Source: Microvelia longipes
Lineage: Eukaryota; Arthropoda; Insecta; Hemiptera; Veliidae
Length of the DNA stretch: 64,000 bases
Assembly (NCBI GenBank): GCA_018340805.1
Contig: JACMZG010000008.1
Span: forward strand, 27,695,914-27,759,913
Direction: 5' to 3'
The notes below the pieces were generated by a model. That model worked only from the letters and a program-made list of their open reading frames with translations, was not told where the DNA came from and did not search any database. This document shows positions 1 to 12,193 of this stretch, in pieces (position 1 is the stretch's first letter; every line of letters begins with the position of its first letter). The position numbers and the translations under genes are program-made.

Positions 1-778
1 AAATTTAGAAATTACGTTTGTATAAAAAAAAGTATCTTAAAACAAACAACTCTAATTTACATTATTTATATTTCTCAAGATAAATTCAATTATTTTTAAC
101 AAATAAAACAATTGAGAAAATAGATGATTATCAAAAAAAGTTAGTAAATGATTGTCCAAATAGGCATAATAAGTGTTTAGTTCTCACAGAGGTCACCCTA
201 TCTAGCAGCGCTGAAAGCAAGCTATCGTGAAAACGTGACACCGAGATTCTTTTTAGTGTGAAAATTCTATCACAATGCCCTTCCCACCTACATTTCTTTA
301 AGCTTTCACTTTTTCACTTGCTTTAGTTTAAGATGAAATTCTTGTAAAACATCTGTTTTCTTTTAATTAGTATTTTTAAACACAGGTTTTCCATGCAAAA
401 TAAATCGTGTAAAAGCAAACTTTTATATAAATTAGACACTAGGGATTGTATTTCAGTACAGCAATTTGGTTCACATACAGGACTGTATTACAGTTCCGTA
501 ATAAAGTCTTAAGATACAAAAATCAACGACAAAATATTTAAGGAAATAATAACCCTCTCAGAAAGGTCCAATCTAGAATTAAAAAACTAAAGGAAAATGT
601 AAATTCTTGCTCCATAGATGAGTACAAACCAAATGGAATTTAAATTCTCCAATCATCAAAACAGTCCATAGAATATAGAACTTAAACAGGAAATAGACAT
701 AGTATCGGTTAGTATATAGGATATAAGTATAAATATAGTAGGTAGTAGTAGGTATATAGTTTGGGTAGTCAGTATGTT
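1..778. other. A+T-rich non-coding DNA
   Basis: I see no gene, repeat unit or convincing exon here. The one frame of 75 codons on the - strand (579-806) is rich in Tyr, Ile and Leu, as expected from AT-rich DNA, and runs into the low-complexity tract that follows. Confidence 0.6.
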
Positions 779-955
779 TTAATAATAATATGATTAATAA
801 TATCAATATTATAAATAGTATAAATTAATATTATAAATAGTATAAATAATATTAAATAATAAATAATATTATAAATAATATAAATAATATATAAATAATA
901 TATAATATTATAAATAGTATAAATTAATATTATAAATAATAATATAATATGTAAA
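779..955. repeat. AT-only low-complexity tract
   Basis: Irregular repeats of short words such as ATAAATAATATAA fill this stretch, with almost no G or C. The unit length drifts, so this is a degenerate microsatellite rather than a clean array. It may be unstable or melt easily, which is inference. Confidence 0.8.
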
Positions 956-1439
956 TAACTAGTATATAAGTGATTGAAGAAAATACTTAAGTGCCTCAGA
1001 ATACCATAAATAGAAGGAGAAATACTACTTTACATCACTGATAAAAAAAAATTATACCGAAGACCTGTTGATAACCAACCAGCAAACTAAATCCATTTTA
1101 AGTTCTGTCAAAAATAGTATTTTACATATTTATGTAAAAATTATTTTTCAAAACAAAATTTTTAATAAATTTACAAGATTAAAATTAATTTTAACAATTA
1201 TATAGCTTAGGAAAAAAGATTTTCAAATATCTAAACTAAGATTTGATCATTTTAATCAAAACTTTTTATATATTCTAATGACTTCCTTAACATTGTTTTA
1301 ATGAGTAAATATTCATATTCATATGTACTTTAGATAGGGGTCGGGTGAGGTGTGTATGAACTTAAGACTGAAAATAAACCGTTCATACCTCAGTCTTCCA
1401 AGCAGAAGTATTCTAAAACAACACTTGTATTTTTAAGAA
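956..1439. other. A+T-rich DNA upstream of a LINE relic
   Basis: No feature is recognisable. If the LINE relic that follows had kept more of its reverse transcriptase it would lie here, but no frame gives recognisable reverse-transcriptase motifs, so the element is 5'-truncated or decayed beyond reading by eye. Confidence 0.55.
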
Positions 1440-1467
1440 CCTTAAAAGAAACCTCAATCAAGTATCA

Positions 1468-2077
1468 GTGTACATCTATACCGATAGTCAAGCTGCCATT
1501 AAAGCTTTAGGGTCTATAAAGGAAGCTCTAAACTGGTATGGAAAATGTTTACGGGACCTTAGCAATTAACAACACTGTATCAGTTACATAGGTTTCGGGG
1601 CATAAAGGAATAGATGGAAATGAGATGGCAGATGCTCTAGCCAGACAAGGTTCAAATCAAACACCAACAGGACCAGAAACAATTATTGGAATTTCGAAAA
1701 CTCAAGCTAAGAGTGCAATCAGAAAATGGCAAGCAATCAATCATCAGCTACAAAGGAACTATGCTCCTGGCTTAAGGACAGTAAACTCATGATGAGAGGT
1801 CCACAAGCCAAACTAACAGAAAATCTCCTCAAATTAAACAAGAAGAACTTAAGTTTAGGGGTTGGCTAAATAACTGGTCACTGTCACCTACGCAAACATA
1901 TTAATAGCAGAGAAAAATACTTAGAAAAAGCCTGGACTATCCTCTGAATTAACAACACACATCATATTTGAATTTGAAGTCCTTGCATATAATAGATTTA
2001 TGTTATTTGGGAAAGATACCTTAAAAAAAATTGAAACCCCCGATGAGGACTTAGTAACAAAAATCCTAGAAATATAA
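1468..2077 (+). pseudogene. Decayed LINE ORF2: RNase H and C-terminal region
   Basis: This is the C-terminal end of a non-LTR retrotransposon polyprotein of the type that carries an RNase H domain (I, R1, LOA and Jockey relatives). In frame from 1468 it reads VYIYTDSQAAIKAL, with the D-S-Q-A motif of RNase H. After a frame change it reads GHKGIDGNEMADALARQG from 1598, the usual second RNase H motif, where the expected W before V-x-G-H has become a stop. From 1804 it reads on to ITGHCHLRKH, a motif typical of the region after RNase H, then THIIFEFEVLA (about 1960), which corresponds to the usual E-T-x-H-x-x-x-x-C block. At least two frameshifts and several stops make it non-functional. No reverse transcriptase or endonuclease is visible upstream. 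The clade within this group is not certain. Confidence 0.85.
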
Positions 2078-3869
2078 TCTAGGGAAAAGATCTCCTGTAA
2101 AAAGTAAACACGAGAGTATTTGTACAAAAGTCGCAGTACATACGTTTTTATAACTATCTTTAAAACCTAATAATAATAATTACTTTAGATTTATTCGGTT
2201 GGCACTACGTGGTCTCCAGTCCAACGTCTTTGTTATCAAACAATAATGATATGGAGTACGCCCCTTCTACACCCCTAGTATAATAAGATTATAGCAAAAA
2301 AAAGAAAACTAAATTTGACAAGATTACATTAAATCTGACTTAGAAGAGTTGCCAACCGAACTACGTGAATCATGTTAAGCTAATATTTAGGTAGTTTACA
2401 TTACCAAGGTTATCAAGTGCAAGTGATACCAGGCCACCAAGGCTTGCCAACCAAACTCCTCTCTTGTTACCCTTGAATTATATTTCCCTATTTAACCATT
2501 TATAATAATAATATGAAATAATTATTCTTTTGTTTAGTATAAGTATACGAAGTAAATCTTATAGAAACATGATACAGGAAAAGAGAAAGAAAGTACAGTT
2601 ATTATTATATTTATAAAGTAGAATAAGAAAAGCGATTAAAGTAAGTAGGAAAAAAGTTACAAAGGAAGAAGCCCAGTAAATAATTTAATATCTAAAACAT
2701 TCATCAGCTTATATTAAGATTGCTAGGAGACTAGAATCCTACCACAGGTAATACCTAACAAATGTATCTTACATTATTTATCGTCATTTTATACAACTCC
2801 AAATAGAAGCAATGAGAAAAGAAGAAAAAGTAGAAGTAAAAAATAAGAAAAAAGAGCATTTCTTTGAAATTTCAACAAAAGCGTAAGTCAAGAAATAATA
2901 GTATTATTATTTTTTAAATAACATATTTATACTTGTTAAATTTTTAAAATGCAACTACAACAATCATCAGCAATAAAAATCTAAACAAAGGTCTTTAGAG
3001 TTATATTAATATATTAAACAATAAATTCTACACAACGCTTGTTATCAACCAATAAAAACCTCTTCTAACCAATCGCTTGTAATGTTATTATTTACCATGC
3101 ACAACAAAGTTTAAATTTTAACCGACATGGCATAACCTATGTTACATTAAAGGCTTTCTATATTACAATCTTAGGCTCTAAATGTCCCAACACGGGTTCC
3201 TTGCAATACAAATATTACAAGTTGTAGCAAATAAACCCAATTTTTTCTCTGTAAGCAGGTTAAATAAAAAAAGCGCTCAGAAGTAAAAATAATGACATTT
3301 ATATGAAAAAATAATTACGGGGTAAACACAAAGAACCAATTTAAATATTAAATGTATTACAACATAAATATTAATTACACTAAACAGCAGCAAACAATCT
3401 GTTTATATTTCATAATTCCATAATCCAACAAAAGTAAACTTAAACTACTTATAAGTAAACTGGCGTACTAACTGCATGTTCTTTTTATTGCAAGTTTTTA
3501 TGGCGACTATATACTGCGTTTCTTTATAAATTTAACCTCTAATTAAAATATTTTAACGAGGCCGATATTTTACAGTTATTTCGCAACTTAACTTTTCAAT
3601 AAGTTTCTTTCAATACTTTGACAAGTTGTCATTTCAATGAAAGACTTATTCCTAATATAGTAAGTTCCAATAATCTATTGATCAGCCTGTTTGACATTCT
3701 ACAAATATAAATTTATAATACATACAAAGAGCTCTATGTCCATTTTCAGTCAAATTTCTTAAGTTTAACAGGCATCGTAAGTTTTGTAATAAGAATATGT
3801 ATGAAGTACGTTCTTAAAATGTGCTCGAGAAAAGGTTAAATGAATATCTTTTGCCTTTTTGAAGTTTAG
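2078..3869. other. A+T-rich DNA, possible LINE 3' flank
   Basis: No gene is seen. A 10-bp perfect inverted repeat pairs 2194-2203 with 2351-2360 around a locally GC-richer interval, which may be part of the LINE 3' untranslated region or an unrelated small insertion. The rest is simple AT-rich sequence. Confidence 0.55.
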
Positions 3870-3965
3870 TGGCAGTTTGTCGTATTGTTGGTAATTTTGT
3901 ATAAGTGGCATTTTGCCACGATATTAGCAAATTTCAAAATTTATTAGTAAAAAACGTAATTTTTT
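3870..3965 (+). repeat. Family B interspersed repeat, 3' fragment
   Basis: This piece aligns by eye to 52895-52985: both have a block built on ATTxxTAATTTTTGTA, then TGGCATxTTGCC, then TTAGCGAAT-like sequence followed by a run close to TTCAAAT. The GC-rich head seen in other copies is missing. No coding capacity is evident. The element class is unknown. Confidence 0.5.
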
Positions 3966-5204
3966 ACTTAGTTAATACGTCAAACGATAAAATCGTAATA
4001 ATAAATACTGGACAGTAAAATTTAAGATCTTCTATATGTTTAGCTCACATAGTGTTGCATACAAATTTTTCAGAATATATTCAGTTCCGATATTTTTCGA
4101 GGTTTATTGAGTTTTGAAATGTTTGCCAAGTTATTATTGTAGGTTAATAAAGTCAATTTGGTTCAGGACAGTAACCTTCAGAGGGTAAGATGCTTTTTAG
4201 GTCGATTTTTGTACCAAGTTTCAAAGTCTAAAAACAAAACCTTAGAATACACATATCTCGTGTAGACATATATTCTTGATCAGTGAGTCTCCCCTTCCAT
4301 GACCCTTGGCAATCTCATGTTTACTGAGGAAATTCGCTAGAATGGTTCGTTAAGAAACTGAAATGCTACTTAAAAATAGGTTAGGCCATAGTTTTAACTT
4401 TTATAACGAATTCAGTTTAACAAAAAAAATACTATAAAATGAAAAAGATCCCTTGTTTCGCAAACCATTCATTATCATAACATTAAAATAAATTACTAGA
4501 AGTGAACAAGACATGTCTAGTCTAGATGAGTTTATTTGAGAGAATAAAGAAATTAAGGATCGTAAAAAAAACTCCAAAATAGCAAAACATCAAGTTGACA
4601 GACTAAAAAATTGCAACAAAAGTAAGTCTAAAAGAAAACTAATATAGAAATAATGACTTTAAAAAGTTATGTAATTCATAAGGTCTGACTTATGTGTAAA
4701 TGTGTCACATAGTTTAGTTTGCCGTGACATAAACACAGGGACGTGTTACACATACGACAAACTAAGTTAACCGTGGGAAGACATAGAAATTACTTAAAAT
4801 AAGTTAATAGAAATACAGTACAAGACTTTCAAATAATTATATTGTGTAAACAGAGAATACAAGTATTTACACATCTACCTAAGAAATATTTCCCTCTTCT
4901 TATCTAATTCAATTTTTAATTGATAAAATTGCAAAATTTTGTAAGAATCGTATCTGGAATTAAAGATGAGCCCAGAAGTGGGATAAGTACAAACACTTGA
5001 TACGTTAATAACTTTGCGGGATTTTTAAAGCATACACTTGCTCTTAATTCTTATAATTACCAAAAGCAGAATTATCATTTGCTGACGAAAAATAGTTTTG
5101 ACAGATAATGAACACAAACTTGACAGCTTCCTATCTTAATAAAATTTAAATATAAAACAATAATGAGCAAGAAGACACTTGCCACCAGTGCTTCATCACT
5201 CATT
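3966..5204. other. A+T-rich DNA with a family-A-like word
   Basis: No gene is seen. At 4202-4222 the phrase GATTTTTGTACCAAGTTT recurs nearly exactly at 16629-16650 and, diverged, inside family A copies at about 40420 and 58350, so a small family A remnant may lie here. Around 4719-4770 an 8-bp inverted repeat (TTAGTTTG with CAAACTAA) encloses a GC-richer segment. Confidence 0.4.
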
Positions 5205-5275
5205 TAAATACAAATACCTGTGCCGGGTTGGGTTCGAATTCCCATCAGGATGGCACCTCTTTCATTTGCAACGGC
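5205..5275 (+). repeat. Possible tRNA-derived SINE fragment (B-box-like)
   Basis: GGGTTCGAATTCCC at 5232-5245 resembles the RNA polymerase III B box (GGTTCGANTCC) and sits in a short hairpin, as a T arm would. No A box at the proper distance is convincing, and no full cloverleaf can be drawn, so this is not a tRNA gene. A second small hairpin, CATTTGC with GCAAATG, follows at 5265-5285. It could be the remnant of a tRNA-derived SINE or a chance match. Confidence 0.25.
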
Positions 5276-5486
5276 AGCAAATGGTATAGTAATAGTGATG
5301 TACAACTGTAATTGAGGTCTGTAATTAGTAGGCTACTAAATTGGATTTACAAAAGCAGTTCCTCCCAACAATATAAGAAAAGACAACAAGAATGCCCTCA
5401 TGAGCAATTCATAAGGAAGGAAAACGCAAGAATTGTGAAAAATATAATTACTGCATAGAAGCATTAGTTCGTAATTTTTATTTTAT

Positions 5487-5565
5487 ATGCAAGTATTGAG
5501 AATGCATATATTGATTATAGAGTATGCAAGTATGGAGTATGCATATATGGAGTATGCAAGTGTTA
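5487..5565. repeat. 16-bp minisatellite, about 5 units
   Basis: Units of the form ATGCAAGTATGGAGT and ATGCATATATGGAGT alternate, giving a 16-bp period and a 32-bp higher-order period. The units from 5524 onward are the best preserved. No open frame of note is involved. Confidence 0.7.
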
Positions 5566-7221
5566 CACTCTCCTATAAATCATTGGTATACCCAACTTGG
5601 TGTGACCCTTTTTGCTTCTAAATGGATAAAATATAAATATTTCGCTCTACACAGAAAAATTTGTACCCTCGCCCTATAAACATTATACTATTAAAATAAG
5701 ATATAGTTCAGGAATATTTTTTTTTTTAATTTATTTATTGATATTTGATTTATTTAACAAGTACCTAAATACAAGCTAGGCTGATGTAAAGAAGAAAGTA
5801 GTAGTTTTGCTGTAAATAAGACTAAGAACTTAAATAATGTCATCATAAAAAGATATCATAAAAAAAAATAAACTAAACAAATAATTTAATTGATTTTATT
5901 TAAATATACTAAAGAAAATTTGAGTACGTAATTATTAAAAGTCTTACTTAAAATATATTCTCGTAAAGTAAGAAAACAATTTAAAAAGAAATTAGCAAAA
6001 TATATACTAAAGAAATAAAAATCTGCAAAAACAATGAACCTACACAAAAACATGATAATAAATTTTTGGCAATCATTTAATTTCATATTAATTGCTTGTA
6101 CTATAGAGATAATTAACATGTTTCTCTTTAGAAAGCCTTATAGTTCGAAGTAAAATAAAGCAATTAATTGATCAGAAAGTCCATTGTGTTCTATAAACGG
6201 TTGTTACATTTAACCTAGATTTCATTAAACCTTTGAGAATCTCGGTAGTGATACAATATAACGTTGATTAAGAACAATAGATGTTTGTAATAGTCGTTTA
6301 TTTATGGTATTTAGTGATATACCCATTACATTATTTATCAACAAACTACATGAGTAATAAAACAATTATTTTACAATGCAATTTTTTTAAAAAAGGTATG
6401 AGGTGCAGAAATGTATTACTATGAGAACATAAATTACTTGGTTATTAAAAAAATGTACTTTGTATTCTTGAATTAAATTACTTAAAAAATGGAAAAAGCA
6501 AATTTACAAATAGTTACCAAAAAAATGGTAAAAATGACATCTCGTGTTCTTTACTAACTACCTGATATGTAATTTCTGTTTTTCATTTACTTTATATAAT
6601 AAGGGTGTCATTATTAATACATTAGTTTCACCAGTACTTGAAGGTTAAAAGCAAAATAGGAAAAAAAGTTAAAATAAGCTAATTTGAAGAGTAAAATCTG
6701 TTGAAGAAAGAGGCAAACTATTACAATACATGATTTAATATTTCATATGAATAGTAGAAATCTATAAATATTTATTTCTCGTACGTTATTAAAGAAAATT
6801 ACGTTACGGTTATCAGCATGAAAGAGACAAAAAGTAGAGTGGGTGATCGACTTTCCTTTTACACCTTGCTTATTAAACATGTGTTAAAAAATAAAATTAT
6901 GTTTAAAAGTATTATTTAGAGGCAACTATTTAACATAATACTAACAAATTAGGTTCCAGCACAAGTGAGCAAGAATTAATAAGAGAACTAAGAAAAGAAA
7001 TTTCTCAACAGATTGAAACGTGTCAATGATATACAGATCAACTGACATCATGAAGGTACTTTGATCTTACACATGTTAAAAATAAGGTCTAACAGCTTAA
7101 AGCTTTAAAAGGAGCAACAAACCTTTATTTAGAAAAAAATATTGGTATATAAATAGAGAGCATAATACGGTTATCATCAATTCTAGAGCGAAAAATATTT
7201 GTTCAGGTCGGATTCAACTAT
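5566..7221. other. A+T-rich non-coding DNA
   Basis: Nothing supportable is seen. The 77-codon - strand frame at 5886-6119 is rich in Phe, Ile and Asn and matches no family I know. A poly-T run lies at about 5719-5729. Confidence 0.55.
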
Positions 7222-7250
7222 TAACGGCTGAGACCCCACTTCTCTCAGCC
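7222..7250. repeat. GC-rich hairpin
   Basis: GGCTGAGA and TCTCAGCC form a perfect 8-bp stem around a short pyrimidine-rich loop. The same stem words recur in the fold-back at 24607-24703 (GGCTGAGAA with TTCTCAGCC), so the two loci may share an ancestor. Confidence 0.55.
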
Positions 7251-7302
7251 GGCTATTCCTAATCATTAACTTCATGAGTTATAAAGTGTTTTATTAAATC
7301 AG

Positions 7303-7862
7303 GTTATGGCGGAGTCAAACCATTTTTCCGTCTCAGAGTCTAATATTTTCTTTTTACCGACTCCGATTCCTTGCCGGATTTTTTTTATTAGAATTACCTA
7401 ACATTTCTGTTTTCTACGATTTCATTGTAAGTGACTTGGGACTCTGGCAACTAAACATGTATACTTACATTGCGTGTACAGTGCGTGTAGTACTTAAGAG
7501 TGGAGCACGCACTATAAAATAAAAAAAAAAAAAACATTTTTTATGTTATTATGCGTTCAAAAGTTTTTTTAATTTGTAAATTATAATTTTCAAATTAAAA
7601 TATAAATTATAAATATTTATAACATTTTATACATAAATTATTCAATTTATGTACATTTAATATTATATTCAATATTTATTATAAATATTAAGTAAATACA
7701 TATAAATAAATATAAAGTAATTATTTAAAGAGTGTAGAGTAATAAAATATGTTTTAAAATTATTTTTTTTTCAGAAATCAAAGGAGTCGGAGTAGGTGAA
7801 AAAAGGCCGACTCCGACTCATTGCCGACTCCGAATTCGCAGTCTTGGTAAAAGATACACAAC
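7303..7862. repeat. GACTCCGACTC-motif repeat interrupted by AT-rich DNA
   Basis: Two GC-rich patches carry variants of CCGACTCCGA: one at 7303-7385, in diverged form, and a fresher one at 7780-7840. The second contains a perfect 10-bp inverted repeat (7784-7793 with 7810-7819). They flank an AT-rich core that has an A run at about 7522-7534. The block ends in AAAAGATACACAACT, a phrase also found just after family B at 52989-53003. It may be one degenerate element or two insertions; no protein is encoded. Confidence 0.45.
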
Positions 7863-8662
7863 TTACTCTTAAACTATTACCTCTCACGAGAATTTAAAAT
7901 AGTGTTAGTTCATTGATGAATCAACAATGTAAGAAGAAATAAAACCCTATTTTGTTAAATTATAGAAAAAAGATAGCATAAAAAATAGGTAAATATTATT
8001 TATTTTATTTATAAAATAAATTCCTGAGCGACATAGTAACAATAAAATAATTAAACTCAAAGCATTAGGAATTTAAAAATAAAACTCCCAAGCATTAAGA
8101 AGTCGAAGATAATTTGTTTCCAAACTAATAGTCGATAATTTCAAAAACAAATTAGGCAAGCAAACAACGATGTGAATCGAAACTATGAACTAAGTACCGG
8201 GCTAGGTTCAGACCGGGTTCTCAAGAGTAAATACTCTATGTAATGGTTAACGTATTTAGCATAATGTCCTTGATGAACTTTAAAAAACAACAAATGAAAA
8301 AAAAACTTTGAGAACTTTTATACATCCAACACAATAGCTAGGTTCATTATTACAGCTCACTAAGGTTCAAGGGCAATCAAACAAGGTATCAGGACGCTGA
8401 CCGATATAAAAACATTAGATACATCATGTTTTAATAAAAACTATAATACCATACAATATATAATGCTTTCGTTCATACCATGGCACATAAAGTATTTTTA
8501 TAAAAGTAAATATAGGTATATTTACTTAGTAAATGAATAGTAATTACTTCAATTACTATTATTAATAAAAAAAAATATTTGCATTTGTGCATTTATCACA
8601 ATTCAAGTTTAGTTCAGTTCAGTTTTTAGAGCGTTGTGTTTCTTATCCATGATGTATTACAT
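7863..8662. other. A+T-rich non-coding DNA
   Basis: No gene is seen. A small direct duplication of ACCGGGxTAGGTTCAGACCGGGTT type lies at about 8195-8220. Otherwise nothing stands out. Confidence 0.55.
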
Positions 8663-8760
8663 CCTTGAAGATGCCTCCTACAGTGGAAGCGAAACGTCGG
8701 ATTCATCTTCATTGACGTGGTAACCACCCGAAGACCTAAATTTTTATGAAAACCGCGAAA
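8663..8760 (+). repeat. Retroelement-tail motif with hammerhead-like core
   Basis: The segment runs TTGAAGATG (8665-8673), a short stem-loop (GCCTCC pairing with GGAAGC, one mismatch), then GCGAAACGTCGG (8689-8700), followed by a GC-richer block to about 8760. This TGAAGATG-hairpin-GAAACGTCGG layout is a common repeated motif in animal genomes, and Penelope-like retroelements are known to carry related hammerhead ribozyme motifs. Here the first core base is T where hammerheads need C, and stem III is not evident, so activity is not claimed. No reverse transcriptase or GIY-YIG sequence is visible nearby. Confidence 0.45.
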
Positions 8761-9505
8761 GCCAAAGCCAAAAAAACTGCGTAAAAATTGAAATATGCAG
8801 TAATATCATTGCTCTTATTAACTCTTAAATTTTTAATTGAACAAACGTAATATGTATAATGAAGTAGCAGGGTATAATCTCTCCTTTATACATGTTGTTC
8901 TCCTTTGTGGTATGTTATATATGTTGTTTATGATAGGTTCTTTCCCTTAATCATGTTTTTCTCCCTTGTATGTGGTTTATAATAGATTATTTCACTTTTA
9001 CGTATTTAATTTACACTAATCTTCAATCTTAACATGAATTAACAGAACTTATTTTTATTTTTCTCTCTGCCCTCAATACAGTTTTATGAAAAGTTTTAAA
9101 TAGTATAATGATAAACATGAAACAATTAACACTGCTAAACCTTAAACCTTTAATTTAATTAAATTAACTGTAAAAGAATTACTTTTCTTACCTTGATGAA
9201 GAGAGATAGTAATCCTTAATCTGAAACAAGTAAAATAGATTATTAGGACTTAAATAGAATTATTTTAAGAAACAAATATTTCACTTTAATACGATGATAA
9301 AAATTTTAATCGTCTAAAGTAGAGGTCACAAGAATTAAGAGAATTATTAAAGAATTAAAGAAGAAAGTTATTTTCAATTAAGTTTTTATTAAGGTTATAA
9401 AACAAAGAATAGTAACTTAACGTTTCTTTAAATGGTAGTAATAGTAACTTGGTTTTTAGCGCATTTTTGTCATGAAAATGACGCTTATGAGGTTTCTCAC
9501 TCACT
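8761..9505. other. A+T-rich non-coding DNA
   Basis: Nothing is supportable. A small repeat of TTCTCCTTTGT and related words occurs at about 8885-8975. Confidence 0.55.
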
Positions 9506-9542
9506 CTCAACGTCCGTCATCCGCACGATGACGGACGTTGAG
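9506..9542. repeat. Perfect 16-bp GC-rich hairpin
   Basis: Positions 9506-9521 are the exact reverse complement of 9527-9542, with a 5-base loop (CGCAC). CACT outside the left arm and AGTG outside the right arm extend the stem after a bulge of G residues. It is far GC-richer than its surroundings. It looks like a small fold-back insertion or the tip of a larger decayed one; a terminator role is not implied. Confidence 0.85.
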
Positions 9543-10639
9543 GGGGAGTGGGGTGACCGATTCCGAACTGAGGCAATGAAAATTTAATGAATACATAGCA
9601 AAATGTTATGAAAAAACAAAAAATAATAAAATAACGAATAATACAAAACAGCAACAATGTGGTGACAGTGTGGCTCCCGGGACGCATGTACGTAATTGAA
9701 ATAATTATTTTAAAATATCTGAATGATTGAATATTAAAACTTGAGTATTTATAAGGCAGTGACATTCAACCTTTTTTAAAAAAAAATCACCGCACTTTCT
9801 TTCCTTTCTCTCAACTTGTTGTGTAAATTCGCAGAGATAATAAAATATAATTTTTAGACTTCTCTTAAATGTCTAATGGCGAAGAGAAGATTTAAAAGTT
9901 CCTCAGTTATCTCCATAAGATAATTAATAATTACATTTCTCGCCATTATTCTAAGTCAATGATGTTAACATAAATGACAAGAATAAATATAGTGAGAATA
10001 GTAACAATGAAGTACCATTGACTGCCAAAGTACACAATTAGTACAAACAAAGACAACTTAAACAACAATCAAAAGATAAGTAGTAACAATATGTCATTAT
10101 TGATCATAATACACATAACTTCCGTAATTTCTTATCTTAAAATTAAATAACCAAAAATTTCAATAATTTTATATAGTAGGAGGAATCATTAAGATTTTAC
10201 TTCAATAATAGTACCAATATGGTAATATACTTCAAATTCCAATACTTATCCTTTCTCTAAATGAATATTAGAAAGCCAAATCGTAAAATCTATTCAATCA
10301 GACATACGAGAAAAATTACACTTTTACTTGATATTTTATAAACATTTACTATCATATTAAACCGTCAAAATTGAATTACGTATGTAAATTTATGATTTAT
10401 TAAAGTAATGTATTGATCACGCTTTGAAAAATTGATTCCTAGCAAAAAGTAATTGTGCATCAACAAAATGCATCTTTAAAATATTAATCGCAGATATATG
10501 CAAGTTATTAAAAGAATAAGTTCAGGAATAAAGTTAGTAATAATATAGCACTAAAGATGAAATAAGTAAAATTTTTGAAACAAGATGAAAAAATCCTCGG
10601 AACTTTTCTACGTCTCATTGGATTTTTTAAGTTCATCCG
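9543..10639. other. A+T-rich non-coding DNA
   Basis: No gene is seen. The - strand frame at 9517-9765 starts inside the hairpin and is compositionally simple. The rest holds no repeat I can define. Confidence 0.5.
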
Positions 10640-10970
10640 CCCTACTTCAGACTAGCTTCGCTCGTCCTCAGAAATACAATTCGTTAAATTTATATTGCAA
10701 CTCGTCTTCAGCCTTGCTTCGCTCGCCCTCAAATAGTAAATATATACAGTTTATTCCCAGCAGTCACCCATCCAGGCACCAACTACACTCAATGCTGCTT
10801 AACTTATATGATCCAACCAAAATCATGGATATACTTGTCGTATTGAAACGTAACTTAGTGCACTTATTTATTACGTGAAGGGATACACTTGTAGTAAATT
10901 TCAACTTAATTAGACTATTTTCCGATATTTTAATTTTTTTTTAAAAATACACAAATCATTTGATATTTTT
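10640..10970 (+). mobile_element. Family A dispersed element, copy 1
   Basis: This copy shares with 20990-21330, in the same order: a CTTCGCTCGTCCTCAGAAATACAA block, CGTTAAATTTATAxTGCAAC, CTCAATGCTGCTTAACTT, TATGATCCAxCxAAAATCAT, CACTTATTTATTACxT, TACACTTGTAxxAAATTTCAA, and an AT-rich tail with ACAAATCATTxGA. The terminal stem-loop seen in other copies is missing, so it is 3'-truncated. A 97-codon frame overlaps it (10585-10878), but the other copies do not keep it open. The class of element is unknown. It looks like a non-autonomous transposable element. Confidence 0.65.
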
Positions 10971-11925
10971 ACATTTGAAAAGTAAAAACTGTAACCATTT
11001 TAACAGAAATTAATCGCATTAACTAGTAAGTGAAAAAAGCAAAATATTTTTTTTTGCAAAAGGAAATAGAGCCCGTAAAAGAGTATTTTAAAATTATTAA
11101 TTTCTTTATCTATACTTAGTAGTCGTGAGCACGAGTTTAAGAAAAATTAATAGTTTAGAAATAATTTAAGTAAAAGAAATATAAATCATGTTTTAAGGCC
11201 TTTAAGCGATATATTTAGAGGAGTAAGGGCAAAAATGGTTAAATGAAGATAAAGCTTAGAAGGCCGAGGGGTCAGGCGTAGGTGAGTTCAGCACGCTTTT
11301 AACCATCTTAAATTATTACCTGAAGAAGTTTTCTTTTTGAATAAGGAAAAAAGTTGAAAAATTATATAAATATAATATATTAGAAGAATCTACATAAAAC
11401 AGGAAAAATATTAAACACAAATACAAAATATAAACTACACTTATATTATATATAATAATAAAGAAGCATAAAAATCAAACTCTGGTGATCAATTAACTGT
11501 CAATAATAAGAAGACATATTATGCTTGAACCGTTTACATCAGTTAGTAATGAAAAATGGAATAATAAATATTTGTCCGTTTTATTCCGGACTATCTTCAA
11601 ATTCAAGCTAAAGCATAAACCTTATTTCAAATTAAATGAGTTCAAAAATCTCTGAGTCTCCTCCTAACTTCAAATCTAAAATATTTAAGACAAATCAAAG
11701 ATGTCAGAAGTAATGTTTATGTGAGAAATATAGTCTTTTGACCCGTACAAAGACAGATAATCTTCTAAGTATACAACAATAATTTAAGGACATATTTTAT
11801 AAGATTTTGTTATGTTTCTGTGTGCTCTGTAAAAGCATGGTCAAGTGGGAATGTGTTATTGATAGACGACAAAAATCTATTATTATATTGATTATTATAT
11901 CATTAATTAGTATACCAAATAGTGT
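10971..11925. other. A+T-rich non-coding DNA
   Basis: No gene is seen. A GC-richer patch lies at 11255-11305 without a recognisable frame. The 65-codon frame at 11807-12004 runs into a TA microsatellite and is not credible. Confidence 0.5.
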
Positions 11926-12037
11926 ATATTATTATATATATTATATATACATATTATATATATACATATTATTATTATTACATAAGATATATATAATATA
12001 TTAATCATATATATATTATAGATAATATATATATCTA

Positions 12038-12111
<74 letters not shown>

Positions 12112-12193
12112 TATACTTTATAGATATTTTATAATATTTAACTATATAGTATACCAAATAGTATATTATACTATACCATAAAGTATATTATGC
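11926..12193. repeat. TA-rich microsatellite with pure (TA)n core
   Basis: Interrupted TATAT repeats lead into a pure (TA)n run at about 12043-12109, followed by TATAGTATACC-type variants. Pure TA runs of this length can extrude cruciforms and vary in length between individuals (general knowledge). Confidence 0.9.

Noticed and set aside
5232..5245. tRNA gene
   Set aside because: Only a B-box-like T arm is visible; acceptor, D and anticodon arms cannot be drawn.
9506..9542. Rho-independent terminator
   Set aside because: Although a strong hairpin, it lacks a following T run and bacterial gene context.
10585..10878. 97-codon frame overlapping family A copy 1
   Set aside because: The equivalent region of copy 2 is not open in the same frame, so it is not a conserved gene.
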